Source: an uncultured Corynebacterium sp. (GTDB taxonomy: Bacteria; Actinomycetota; Actinomycetes; Mycobacteriales; Mycobacteriaceae). From it: a stretch of 6,735 nucleotides of DNA. Each line of letters starts with the position of its first letter. Position 1 is the stretch's first letter. Below, in pieces: positions 1 through 5,873 of this stretch. The DNA is taken from NCBI GenBank assembly GCA_915275065.1, contig CAJZGD010000140.1, positions 1 to 6,735 on the forward strand. The letters are read 5' to 3'. A model generated the notes under the pieces. It had not been told where the DNA came from. It made no database searches and worked only from the letters and a program-made list of their open reading frames with translations. The position numbers and the translations under genes are program-made.

Positions 1-108
1 CCAGGCAACGTTACCCCGCAGGTGCGCCGCTAGGCCGCTGGCCACACCGGCAACCACCGCACTGTCGCGGCGCCGGAGATATTTGGGATATGCAGGGGCG
101 AGTGTCAT
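1..108 (-). CDS. N-terminus of a PspC-domain protein, probably a sensor histidine kinase (truncated by window edge)
   Basis: The minus strand reads ATG at 108-106 and stays open to base 1, giving 36 residues. After a short basic lead, the run VVAGVASGLAAHL and then NVAW is the start of a PspC domain. In actinobacteria this motif at the extreme N-terminus, with little in front of it, is typical of membrane sensor histidine kinases with an N-terminal PspC domain, transmembrane helices and a C-terminal HATPase domain. The kinase part is outside the window, so the kinase call is inference; it could also be another short PspC protein. It diverges from the PspC gene at 197, which fits a shared envelope-stress role. 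No good Shine-Dalgarno sequence is visible; an upstream ATG at 125-123 is out of frame and meets a stop at once. Confidence 0.65.
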   Translation of the reverse strand, partial: MTLAPAYPKYLRRRDSAVVAGVASGLAAHLRGNVAW

Positions 109-196
109 GCTTTCTATGTTTCCATGATTTTTCGCTGAGAAGCATCAGGGTAGACCCGGATTTTGGCTCTCAGGGCGGAAATCAGGGCAACCCCCG
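109..196. promoter_or_regulatory. Divergent intergenic region with three TCAGGG repeats
   Basis: These 88 bp separate the divergent PspC-domain genes and must hold both promoters. TCAGGG occurs three times in the same orientation (145-150, 170-175, 182-187), with start spacings of 25 and 12 bp; the outer two extend to ATCAGGG. CTGAGA (135-140) and TCTCAG (168-173) form an inverted pair, and GGGT-AG-ACCC (148-157) is a small palindrome near its centre. No convincing -35/-10 pair was found for either gene. A response regulator encoded beyond the left edge would be an obvious candidate ligand, but that is inference. Confidence 0.35.
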
Positions 197-1363
197 ATGT
201 TTTTTCTTATGTCCCCCAGGAAAATGAAAAGTATGAACGCCAACGGCTCCAACCCTTATTATTACGATCCCGTGACGAACTCGGATGCTAATTTTATTGC
301 GCCCACCGGTGCCACTGCGAATACGTGGCGGCGCATGTGGGATAGCCGACCACCTCGGTTTCCGCGGCGACAAAATGGCTCAAACTGGGTTGCCGGCGTG
401 TGCGAGGGCATTGGTGTGCGATACCGTATCGACCCCACGATAGTGCGGTTAGTCTTCGCCATGATTACCCTCATTGGTGGGGCTGGTATCACTCTTTATT
501 TGATGTGTATGCTTATCTTCCCCCGCTACTCCGTGGATAAGGCACCTATTGAGGTGCTGTTTAGCTCCCGGGATCACCGGTATTCCCGGGATCGAAGGAT
601 TGGGTGGTTTTCCCTAATCGTCATTGCTATTATCACCGGCCCCATGGGGATTGGTAGTGGTGGCGTACTGATTGCCACATTCGGGGTGGCGGCCCTGACC
701 TGGTGGGCATTGAACCAGCATGTTCCTAACCCGCCAGAGGGGCTCATGGCAGGTCGGGAAAATCTCCAATTTTCCGACCAAGTGGACCTGTCGGGATACC
801 TGCCGGCACCGGGCTTCGTCGCCCCATTCGTGGCCCCCACCACAACAATGCCGCAGTGGGATCCCCTGGTGAACCCGCAATATGGCAATCCGCCGATGAC
901 TCCTGGTTTTCCGGGATCCGCCAATTATGTGGCCACCGACCCAGCGATGTGGATGGTGCCTACGCCGCCGGTGAAGAAGAAAAGCCGGTGGCCCCGAGTA
1001 GCTATTGGTTTGGCCCTTGTCTTTGGCGCCTTTGGTATGTTGGCGCGGGCCACGGACACCCAGTATGTGGAGATCACTGCTGAGGAGCAGATTGTAGGCA
1101 ACTACGATCACAATCTGGGAAACGTCATTGTGAATTTCGCCGAGCTCTCCGATGTGAAGCAGGACCATGCCATGAGCATCAGTAATAATCTGAGCGACGT
1201 CCACCTGGTGCTGGGCAATAAGACTAGGTTCAAGGTGGAGTGCATCGATAATTCGAATCCTGTCGAATGCCCGAAAGACATCGTAAACCCTAAAGCCAAA
1301 GGCGGGTTAGTGACAATCACGATGACCAAAAATCTTGGCAACGTAAAGGTGGATACAAAATAA
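197..1363 (+). CDS. PspC-domain membrane protein
   Basis: A 388-residue integral membrane protein. The PspC domain spans about residues 51-110, with WVAGVCEGIGVRYRIDP leading into a hydrophobic helix (about 84-107) that ends FPRYS. One or two further membrane helices lie at about 137-172. A Pro/Gly/Met-rich, low-complexity linker follows (about 176-258), then a basic KKKSRWPR stretch and a third helix (about 266-283). The C-terminal ~100 residues are predicted beta-rich with repeated NLGNV/LSDVHL-type strands, resembling the LiaF-like output domain of envelope-stress proteins; that resemblance is inference. Family knowledge: PspC proteins sit in the cytoplasmic membrane and sense envelope damage. 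ATG 197 has AGGG nine bases upstream. In-frame ATGs at 209, 224 and 233 are alternatives, and 233 (AGGA 11 bases upstream) would give 376 residues. The gene diverges from another PspC gene and ends at its own terminator. Confidence 0.85.
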   Translation: MFFLMSPRKMKSMNANGSNPYYYDPVTNSDANFIAPTGATANTWRRMWDSRPPRFPRRQNGSNWVAGVCEGIGVRYRIDPTIVRLVFAMITLIGGAGITLYLMCMLIFPRYSVDKAPIEVLFSSRDHRYSRDRRIGWFSLIVIAIITGPMGIGSGGVLIATFGVAALTWWALNQHVPNPPEGLMAGRENLQFSDQVDLSGYLPAPGFVAPFVAPTTTMPQWDPLVNPQYGNPPMTPGFPGSANYVATDPAMWMVPTPPVKKKSRWPRVAIGLALVFGAFGMLARATDTQYVEITAEEQIVGNYDHNLGNVIVNFAELSDVKQDHAMSISNNLSDVHLVLGNKTRFKVECIDNSNPVECPKDIVNPKAKGGLVTITMTKNLGNVKVDTK

Positions 1364-1394
1364 CGGCTCATACCACCGATACGTTGTCTTGTAG

Positions 1395-1441
1395 CAGGTG
1401 CTTTACGACGACTATGCGCGTTGTAAAGCACCTGTATTTTT
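1395..1441 (+). terminator. Rho-independent terminator of the PspC gene
   Basis: A 16-bp stem pairs 1395-1410 with 1419-1434 (CAGGTGCTTTACGACG against its complement, with one G-U pair at 1407/1422). The loop is 8 nt and the stem is followed by TATTTTT (1435-1441). It lies 31 bp after the stop of the PspC gene and points in its direction. There is no A-tract on the left side, so it should act mainly on plus-strand transcripts. Confidence 0.92.
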
Positions 1442-1811
1442 CACCCAGCCTCCCCCAAATGAGGTAATACGGTGGGGGTAATAATCACTTTTTATAATCA
1501 TGAAGGGAAATTCATGCCGATAACCTACCCGGTCAAAAAGCTTCACTTTTTCTAACTTTTACTAGCGCATTTTCGGATTCTGTGCAAGTTCCCGAACGGG
1601 AAATCAGGAAAATAATCGTCTGTTTTCGTTGGTGTCCCGCTGTTCATTTTTCAAATATTGCTAGAATGGTAGCAAAGTTAACAAGGGCTCCAACTGTAGT
1701 TTTGTCATTTTTGAGTTTTTGCAACTCATTAATATTACTGAGGCTAAATTACATTGGAGTGATTTACACAATACCCCTATTTCGGGGGCTCATATAAGGA
1801 GTAGTAGCATC
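1442..1811 (+). promoter_or_regulatory. Non-coding leader and promoter region of the HicA-like gene
   Basis: I see no credible gene in these 370 bp. The best promoter signal is an extended -10, TG-C-TAGAAT, with TAGAAT at 1672-1677. It has no clear -35 and would give a leader of about 130 nt. A perfect TATAAT sits at 1493-1498, also without a -35. Small dyads are present: CCCCCA/TGGGGG (1452-1457/1473-1478), CATGAA/TTCATG (1499-1504/1511-1516), AAAAAG/CTTTTT (1535-1540/1546-1551) and CCCC/GGGG (1774-1777/1784-1787). The last lies just before the ribosome binding site AAGGAG (1796-1801) and might modulate its access. The stretch is AT-rich compared with its surroundings. Confidence 0.4.
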
Positions 1812-2432
1812 ATGGGAAAAAGAAACTACACCAGCGAACAGTCATGGCCGAAGCACCCCAAGAAAACGGTCAATGAGCTTTTCGATGTGGCTAAACTTCA
1901 CGGCTGGACCTTGATAGAGGAAACCAACCACAATGCCTTTAGATTAACCTGTCCGGCCGGCTGCTGCTCCTTCCGAGTTTTCTCAACCGGACGCGCTCAG
2001 GAAAATGTTCTGAAATCTAAGCGTAAAGATATAGTTCGCTGTCCGCATAGCAAATTTGCGGACTCCACGGTTAGAGAGGTCACGCAATCTCTCGATAACC
2101 TGGAACGGCTCATCAACGCCACCAATATACAAATGAAGCTAACGGAAACCGAGAAGGCTTTCGATAGCGCTCAGTTAGATACCGAACTTGATGATCTACT
2201 TGGCAAGGTAGAGGATCTGGAGGAATCTCTGACCTCTATATTAAAGAAGCTGCCCACCAACCGAGCGAGAATATGCACATCAAATATATCGGAGATGTCG
2301 CAAGCAGCAAACGATGAATCACGCAATGTCAGGTCCCTTTTGAAACCCTTAAGCCGTGATCGACAAGACGTGAAACAATGTTGGGAACGACTGCGCAAAC
2401 TTAATAGCCAACTAAGATCGCTCCCCTCCTGA
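1812..2432 (+). CDS. Unrecognised protein with HicA-like N-terminal domain and helical tail
   Basis: A 206-residue soluble protein starting at ATG 1812, chosen because AAGGAG (1796-1801) lies ten bases upstream. The frame is open back to 1719, but that start lacks such a site. Residues 17-80 look like a HicA/dsRBD-like alpha-beta-beta fold: a helix NELFDVAKLHG, then GWTLIEETNHNAFRL, where His40 sits where HicA toxins carry their catalytic His. A cysteine motif follows (C47, C51, C52 and C77-P-H79), possibly structural or metal-binding. Residues about 85-147 and 165-203 are charged, heptad-like helices suggesting a coiled coil. I know similar Cys/His domains from actinobacterial hypothetical proteins but no established function. 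It lies upstream of an HTH gene on the same strand, which suggests a toxin-antitoxin or regulatory pairing (inference). It uses ATA (Ile) and AGA (Arg) codons repeatedly, a mild hint of acquisition by transfer. Confidence 0.75.
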   Translation: MGKRNYTSEQSWPKHPKKTVNELFDVAKLHGWTLIEETNHNAFRLTCPAGCCSFRVFSTGRAQENVLKSKRKDIVRCPHSKFADSTVREVTQSLDNLERLINATNIQMKLTETEKAFDSAQLDTELDDLLGKVEDLEESLTSILKKLPTNRARICTSNISEMSQAANDESRNVRSLLKPLSRDRQDVKQCWERLRKLNSQLRSLPS

Positions 2433-2455
2433 ATTATCACCCGATAACACCCACA

Positions 2456-2511
2456 CGCCGGTAATGGTGCTGGTCAGAGGCATGAGCCTCCCCCCGCTAC
2501 CTGCCCCGGCG
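2456..2511. repeat. 56-nt concentric imperfect stem-loop
   Basis: CGCCGG (2456-2461) pairs with CCGGCG (2506-2511), and GAGGC (2477-2481) pairs with GCCTC (2486-2490) around an ATGA loop. Both pairings share the same centre. In between, 2466-2469 pairs with 2498-2501 and 2471-2473 with 2494-2496, if G-U pairs are allowed. This gives 18 of 26 possible pairs, with symmetric internal loops. It starts 24 bp after the stop of the HicA-like gene. There is no T-tract, so it is not a standard intrinsic terminator. It may be a 3'-end stabiliser, an RNA regulatory element or a REP-like palindrome. Confidence 0.5.
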
Positions 2512-2526
2512 CTTGATGCTTGCGTT

Positions 2527-2596
2527 TAAACCGCATAAAATCAGTTGCCAGTTGTCAACCACACCACTGGCTAGTTATTAAAAGTAAGGCGGTTTA
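2527..2596 (+). promoter_or_regulatory. Putative promoter and operator of the HTH gene
   Basis: A possible promoter has TTGTCA (2552-2557) and TTATTA (2575-2580) 17 bp apart. Dyads surround it: TAAACCGC (2527-2534) is exactly inverted as GCGGTTTA (2589-2596), and GCCAGT (2547-2552) is inverted as ACTGGC (2566-2571), the latter lying between the -35 and -10. The nested dyads suggest autoregulation by the encoded helix-turn-helix protein. That is inference; the promoter call itself is moderate. Confidence 0.4.
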
Positions 2597-2607
2597 GACA
2601 CAGCGTT

Positions 2608-3132
2608 ATGACTACCATCATTCCTATTCGCATAACTGGACTCGATATGTCCGACGACGCTACTGCTTGTCGCCTCTACGAACAGTGGGAAGCCGAACTG
2701 GCCACAAAAAATGATGTGACCATGCTGATTCTGACCGTCGATGACACTGACGATATCATTTCAACCGTCGCCGACTCGATCTCACAAATCACCTTGGCTT
2801 TCCCCCAGGTAGTCGCCGAATCCGTTTATCGAGATTTGGTGTCCTTATCAGACATTGCAGACCGGGTAGGGGTCACCAAGGAGGCAGTCCGAAAGTGGAC
2901 CATGCTCACCACCACTCCCTTCCCACACCAGTTTTCCACCATCGGTGCTGGCCAAAAGGTATGGGATTGGATCGACGTCTATAGCTGGCTGACCCAAGTG
3001 AAAAAGCTTGACATGGAAGATGAGTTTCTTCCCACCCGCAAGCAGGTCACCGCCATTGATGCCTACCTTGCGCGTATTCCCGATTGCATCGAATTAGAAT
3101 GGAATCGTCTCCAACTCAAGGCCCAGGCCTAA
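2608..3132 (+). CDS. Helix-turn-helix DNA-binding protein
   Basis: A 174-residue protein. Residues 1-70 form an acidic alpha/beta domain with no recognised motif. Residues about 78-97 (SLSDIADRVGVTKEAVRKW) are a clear helix-turn-helix of the MerR/excisionase type. They are followed by a wing-like segment (FPHQFSTIGAGQKVWDWIDVYSWL region, 105-128), as in proteins that place a small hydrophobic-tipped wing after the recognition helix. The C-terminal 45 residues are helical. Actinobacteria have many small proteins with this layout, often as autoregulators or antitoxin-like partners. ATG 2608 has AAGGCGG only at 2586-2592, a wide spacing; ATG 2647 is an in-frame alternative. It lies 175 bp after the HicA-like gene with promoter signals of its own, and converges on guaA with stops 2 bp apart. 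The target is unknown. Confidence 0.8.
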   Translation: MTTIIPIRITGLDMSDDATACRLYEQWEAELATKNDVTMLILTVDDTDDIISTVADSISQITLAFPQVVAESVYRDLVSLSDIADRVGVTKEAVRKWTMLTTTPFPHQFSTIGAGQKVWDWIDVYSWLTQVKKLDMEDEFLPTRKQVTAIDAYLARIPDCIELEWNRLQLKAQA

Positions 3133-3134
3133 TT

Positions 3135-4733
3135 TTATTCCCATTCAATGGTTCCTGGTGGTTTCGACGTGCAGTCCAATACCACCCGATTCACCCCATC
3201 AACCTCATTGGTGATGCGGGTTGAAATTTTTTCCAACACGTCATAAGGCAAGCGAGTCCAATCGGCGGTCATGGCATCCTCCGAAGATACCGGCCGTAAT
3301 ACGATGGGATGGCCGTAGGTGCGGCCATCCCCTTGTACTCCCACGGAACGAACGTCGGCAAGCAACACAACTGGGCACTGCCAAATCTCGTTATCCAAAC
3401 CCGCATTGGTCAATTCGGTGCGGGCTATGAGATCTGCGGCGCGCAAGGTTTCCAACCGGTCCTCCGTCACCTCACCAATGATACGAATCCCCAGACCGGG
3501 GCCGGGGAATGGCTGCCGATTCACGATCTCTTCAGGCAGACCCAACTCTCGGCCCACCGCACGAACCTCATCCTTAAACAGCAACCGTAAGGGTTCTACC
3601 AGCTGGAATTCCAGGTCTTCCGGCAGTCCGCCCACATTATGGTGGCTCTTAATATTCGCAGTACCGGCGCCCCCACCCGACTCCACCACATCCGGGTACA
3701 ACGTGCCCTGCACTAAAAACTCCACGGCACCCACGGCATCAGCCGGCTCATCGGCCAGCACTAAACCAACTGCACGTTCGAATGAACGAATGAACTCAGT
3801 GCCAATTGCCTTCCGTTTCGCCTCTGGGTCTGTGACCCCGGCAAGCTTGGATAAAAAGGCCTCCCGCTCATCGACAGTGACTAGCTTCGCGCCGGTTGCC
3901 TTCACAAAATCGGTCTGCACCTGCTCGCGCTCTCCGGCTCGCAATAGACCATGGTCGACAAACACGCAGGTCAGCCGGTCGCCAATGGCGCGCTGCACCA
4001 AGGCCGCAGCCACAGCCGAATCCACGCCGCCGGACAACCCGCAGATAGCGCGGCCGGCATCACCCACCTGTTCGCGCACGGTTTCGATCAATTCATCGGC
4101 GATATTCGCAGGGGTCCAGTTCTGCTCTAATCCAGCAATCTCCGTGAGGAAACGCACCAGAATCTCCTGGCCATGTGGTGAATGTAGCACTTCGGGATGG
4201 TATTGCACACCGGCCATCTGCCGAGCCGCGCATTCGAATGCTGCAACGGGAGCACCGGCGGAAGAAGCAGTGACGGTGAAGCCTTCGGGGGCTGCCGACA
4301 CGGCGTCCCCATGGCTCATCCACACTTTGTGAGTGGTTTCCAAACCGGCATGGAGCACCCCGGGGTCAACGACCGTGAGATCTGTGCGACCATATTCCCG
4401 GTTGCCAGTATTAGCAACCGTGCCACCTAATGCGTGAGTCATGGCCTGGAAACCATAGCAAATTCCAAAAACGGGAATTCCCAAGTCGAGCAATTCCGCT
4501 TGTAGGGCTGGAGCACCAGCTTCGTAAACGGAGCTTGGACCACCGGAAAGCACTAAAGCAGCGGGGTTTTTCGCCTTGATTTCAGCGATCGTTGCGGTGT
4601 GCGGAATAACTTCGGAATATATTTTAGCTTCACGCACTCGTCGCGCAATGAGCTGCGCGTACTGCGCCCCGAAGTCCACGACCAACACCGGATTATGTTT
4701 ATGAGGGTTATGGGGGTGGGTTTGTTTCGTCAC
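3135..4733 (-). CDS. guaA: GMP synthase (glutamine-hydrolysing)
   Basis: A 532-residue cytosolic enzyme that converts XMP to GMP using ATP and glutamine, the last step of GMP synthesis. The class I amidotransferase domain covers about residues 15-205: GGPSSVY (64-70), nucleophile Cys92 in GICYGFQ, and His179 and Glu181 in QYHPEV. The ATP-pyrophosphatase domain has the P-loop SGGVDS (234-239) and VFVDHGLLR (257-265). XMP-binding and dimerisation motifs follow: QGTLYPDVVES (342-352), IKSHHNVGGL (361-370), RQPFPGPGLGIR (406-417) and the C-terminal KPPGTIEWE. Length and residues are those of a full, intact enzyme. The start is GTG at 4733-4731; there is no in-frame ATG before the VLVVDFGAQ motif. 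The N-terminal tail is His/Pro/Asn-rich, as is variable in this family. No ribosome binding site is visible, in line with a leaderless transcript. Confidence 0.97.
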   Translation of the reverse strand: MTKQTHPHNPHKHNPVLVVDFGAQYAQLIARRVREAKIYSEVIPHTATIAEIKAKNPAALVLSGGPSSVYEAGAPALQAELLDLGIPVFGICYGFQAMTHALGGTVANTGNREYGRTDLTVVDPGVLHAGLETTHKVWMSHGDAVSAAPEGFTVTASSAGAPVAAFECAARQMAGVQYHPEVLHSPHGQEILVRFLTEIAGLEQNWTPANIADELIETVREQVGDAGRAICGLSGGVDSAVAAALVQRAIGDRLTCVFVDHGLLRAGEREQVQTDFVKATGAKLVTVDEREAFLSKLAGVTDPEAKRKAIGTEFIRSFERAVGLVLADEPADAVGAVEFLVQGTLYPDVVESGGGAGTANIKSHHNVGGLPEDLEFQLVEPLRLLFKDEVRAVGRELGLPEEIVNRQPFPGPGLGIRIIGEVTEDRLETLRAADLIARTELTNAGLDNEIWQCPVVLLADVRSVGVQGDGRTYGHPIVLRPVSSEDAMTADWTRLPYDVLEKISTRITNEVDGVNRVVLDCTSKPPGTIEWE

Positions 4734-4741
4734 AGCTAGAT

Positions 4742-4747
4742 AGTGTA
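4742..4747 (-). promoter_or_regulatory. -10 element of guaA, probably leaderless
   Basis: On the minus strand TACACT ends eight bases before the GTG start, so transcription should begin at or just before the start codon. This is a usual arrangement for leaderless mRNAs in corynebacteria and mycobacteria. No good -35 is visible, and no Shine-Dalgarno sequence lies upstream of the GTG. Confidence 0.5.
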
Positions 4748-4840
4748 CTCATGAGATCGGTGCGGGCCCTAATGCTACGCCGCATTTCTGCCGTAAATGA
4801 CCATAACCAAGAAGATTTCTGAAGATTTCGCCGGTAGTGG

Positions 4841-4945
4841 GTTTGCTAAGCTGGAGTTCCGAATGAGCGGATTTTCTACTTCCCAAAAACCCCTGGAGTA
4901 AAACACAGCACTTTTGTTACCCCAGCTTGGCCCAACGATCAACCA
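4841..4945 (+). repeat. Palindromic direct repeat, copy 1
   Basis: This ~105-bp element recurs exactly 390 bp downstream. By eye, 85 of the first 90 bases match; similarity fades after 4930. It is an imperfect palindrome: GCTAAGCTGG (4845-4854) pairs with CCAGCTTGGC (4922-4931), and 23 of 31 positions on the same axis can pair when G-U is allowed. A competing hairpin pairs CTGGAGTAA (4893-4901) with TTACCCCAG (4917-4925). It lies about 110 bp upstream of guaA. It may be a small MITE- or REP-like element. I see no coding function. Confidence 0.8.
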
Positions 4946-5230
4946 CGAAACCTCCTCAACGTAGCTTTCAAAACCCACCCTAATACTCCAGCTCAGCAGG
5001 ATTGCAGCATAGAATCATGGGACTATAGGGTCCCACTTCTGTTCACAAGCACTTACAAATAGCCACCCACCCCTAGGCTTCAAGAGTTCTGAGCTGGAGT
5101 TGTGTTAGTTAGAGCCCCGATAGCCCTTTCTGAATCGAGAAAGTAAAGCTCACTGACCAAACCACTCAGAACCGAATTGAAAATCTCACGTTCTTTACCG
5201 CTCCAATCACCCCAACCACCACAATAGTAA
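4946..5230. other. Gene-free spacer between the repeats, with two short motif copies
   Basis: No gene is supported here. The 14-bp palindrome-end motif of copy 2 appears inverted at 4985-4998 (exact), and 13 bp of it appear directly at 5089-5101 (exact). TGGGAC/GTCCCA (5018-5023/5030-5035) forms a 6-bp hairpin. GTTCTGAG (5086-5093) is exactly inverted as CTCAGAAC (5165-5172), enclosing a CTTTCT/AGAAAG hairpin (5126-5143). The latter could fold as a two-level RNA structure, but no promoter or terminator marks it as an RNA gene. Confidence 0.5.
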
Positions 5231-5335
5231 GTTTGCTGAGCTGGAGTTCCGAATGAGCGGATTTTCTACCTCTCGAAAACCCCTGGAGTAAAACACAGCA
5301 CTTTTGTTACCCCAGCTTGACCCCACCATCAATCA
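5231..5335 (+). repeat. Palindromic direct repeat, copy 2
   Basis: Second copy of the element at 4841-4945, in the same orientation, offset by 390 bp without gaps. The end motif reads TGCTGAGCTGGAGT (5234-5247) and its partner CCAGCTT is at 5312-5318. The change at 5238 keeps a G-U pair, whereas 5320 breaks one outer pair. The internal CTGGAGTAA/TTACCCCAG alternative stem is unchanged. Confidence 0.8.
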
Positions 5336-5432
5336 GTCTGGTGCCAACCCAAAACCACGTTTTATTCGGGGATATACGCCCCAATCAGCCCCCAATTCCC
5401 CACTGCTCCGCCGCTAGCCAGCTGGTCTTCGC

Positions 5433-5873
5433 TTAGGCCACGGCAGAAAGGTAAATGTCGAGCGAATTCGGCACCTGGATGCCGCCTTTCGCCTCTTTGT
5501 AGCCATTTGGTGCAGCAAATTGCAGCAATGTGCGCCCCTGCCACGGCAATGCAAATCGCATACCGGAATCACCAACCATCCCTTGAGACGTAGCAGCGAC
5601 GGCTCCATCAACCTCAACTTCCCCAGCGTTGAGAGTGAGTTCGGTGGCAAAAAATTCCTCGTCAACAATGGGAAGCGTATTGCACACAAATAATGTGACT
5701 GGATAATCATCATCCGGGTGCATCTGGCCAATCCCCACAGAAACCTGGCGAGAATCACAGGTAGTAAGCGCTGGGGTTTCACACCACATGGTGGCGGTTT
5801 CTGGCACATCTTGTGAACCCAAAATGGAAATAATAGGCATTTGGGGACGAACCTGGATGTCGATTCTTTGCAT
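5433..5873 (-). CDS. Hypothetical protein, 146 residues
   Basis: I do not recognise this protein. The start ATG (5873-5871) is well supported by GGAAGG (5888-5883 on the minus strand) nine bases upstream. The product is acidic with no signal peptide or membrane segment, so it is probably cytosolic. Alternating hydrophobic stretches (IDIQVRP, TLFVC, ATELTLNAGEVEVDG) suggest a beta-rich fold. It has three Cys residues (31, 39, 64) and ends with the hydrophobic segment LDIYLSAVA. TACAAT (5925-5920 on the minus strand) is a plausible -10 for a leader of about 40 nt. It diverges from the exporter gene at 5986. Between its stop and copy 2, GGGG/CCCC (5368-5371/5379-5382) forms a weak hairpin without a T-tract on the relevant side. 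Confidence 0.75.
   Translation of the reverse strand: MQRIDIQVRPQMPIISILGSQDVPETATMWCETPALTTCDSRQVSVGIGQMHPDDDYPVTLFVCNTLPIVDEEFFATELTLNAGEVEVDGAVAATSQGMVGDSGMRFALPWQGRTLLQFAAPNGYKEAKGGIQVPNSLDIYLSAVA

Noticed and set aside
1582..1797. 71-codon plus-strand ORF before the HicA-like gene
   Set aside because: GTG start with no ribosome binding site, odd composition, and it spans the likely promoter and leader of the next gene.
1719..1811. 31-codon N-terminal extension of the HicA-like gene
   Set aside because: AAGGAG lies ten bases before ATG 1812, while the start at 1719 has no such site; the extension covers the leader hairpin.
2456..2511. Intrinsic terminator of the HicA-like gene
   Set aside because: No T-tract follows the stem on either strand; kept as a stem-loop of unknown role.
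3319..4332. 337-codon plus-strand ORF
   Set aside because: It is an antisense shadow of guaA, rich in Ser/Pro/Arg/Thr with no domain sense.
4742..4753. TGAGTAC half-site upstream of guaA resembling a motif remembered for a Streptomyces PspC-kinase regulon
   Set aside because: Only one half of the palindrome is present, and the motif comes from another genus.
4775..4978. 67-codon minus-strand ORF over repeat copy 1
   Set aside because: It mostly translates the palindromic repeat, has no supported start, and such repeats often give spurious short ORFs.
4841..5335. CRISPR array
   Set aside because: Only two long repeats 390 bp apart, no regular spacers and no cas genes.
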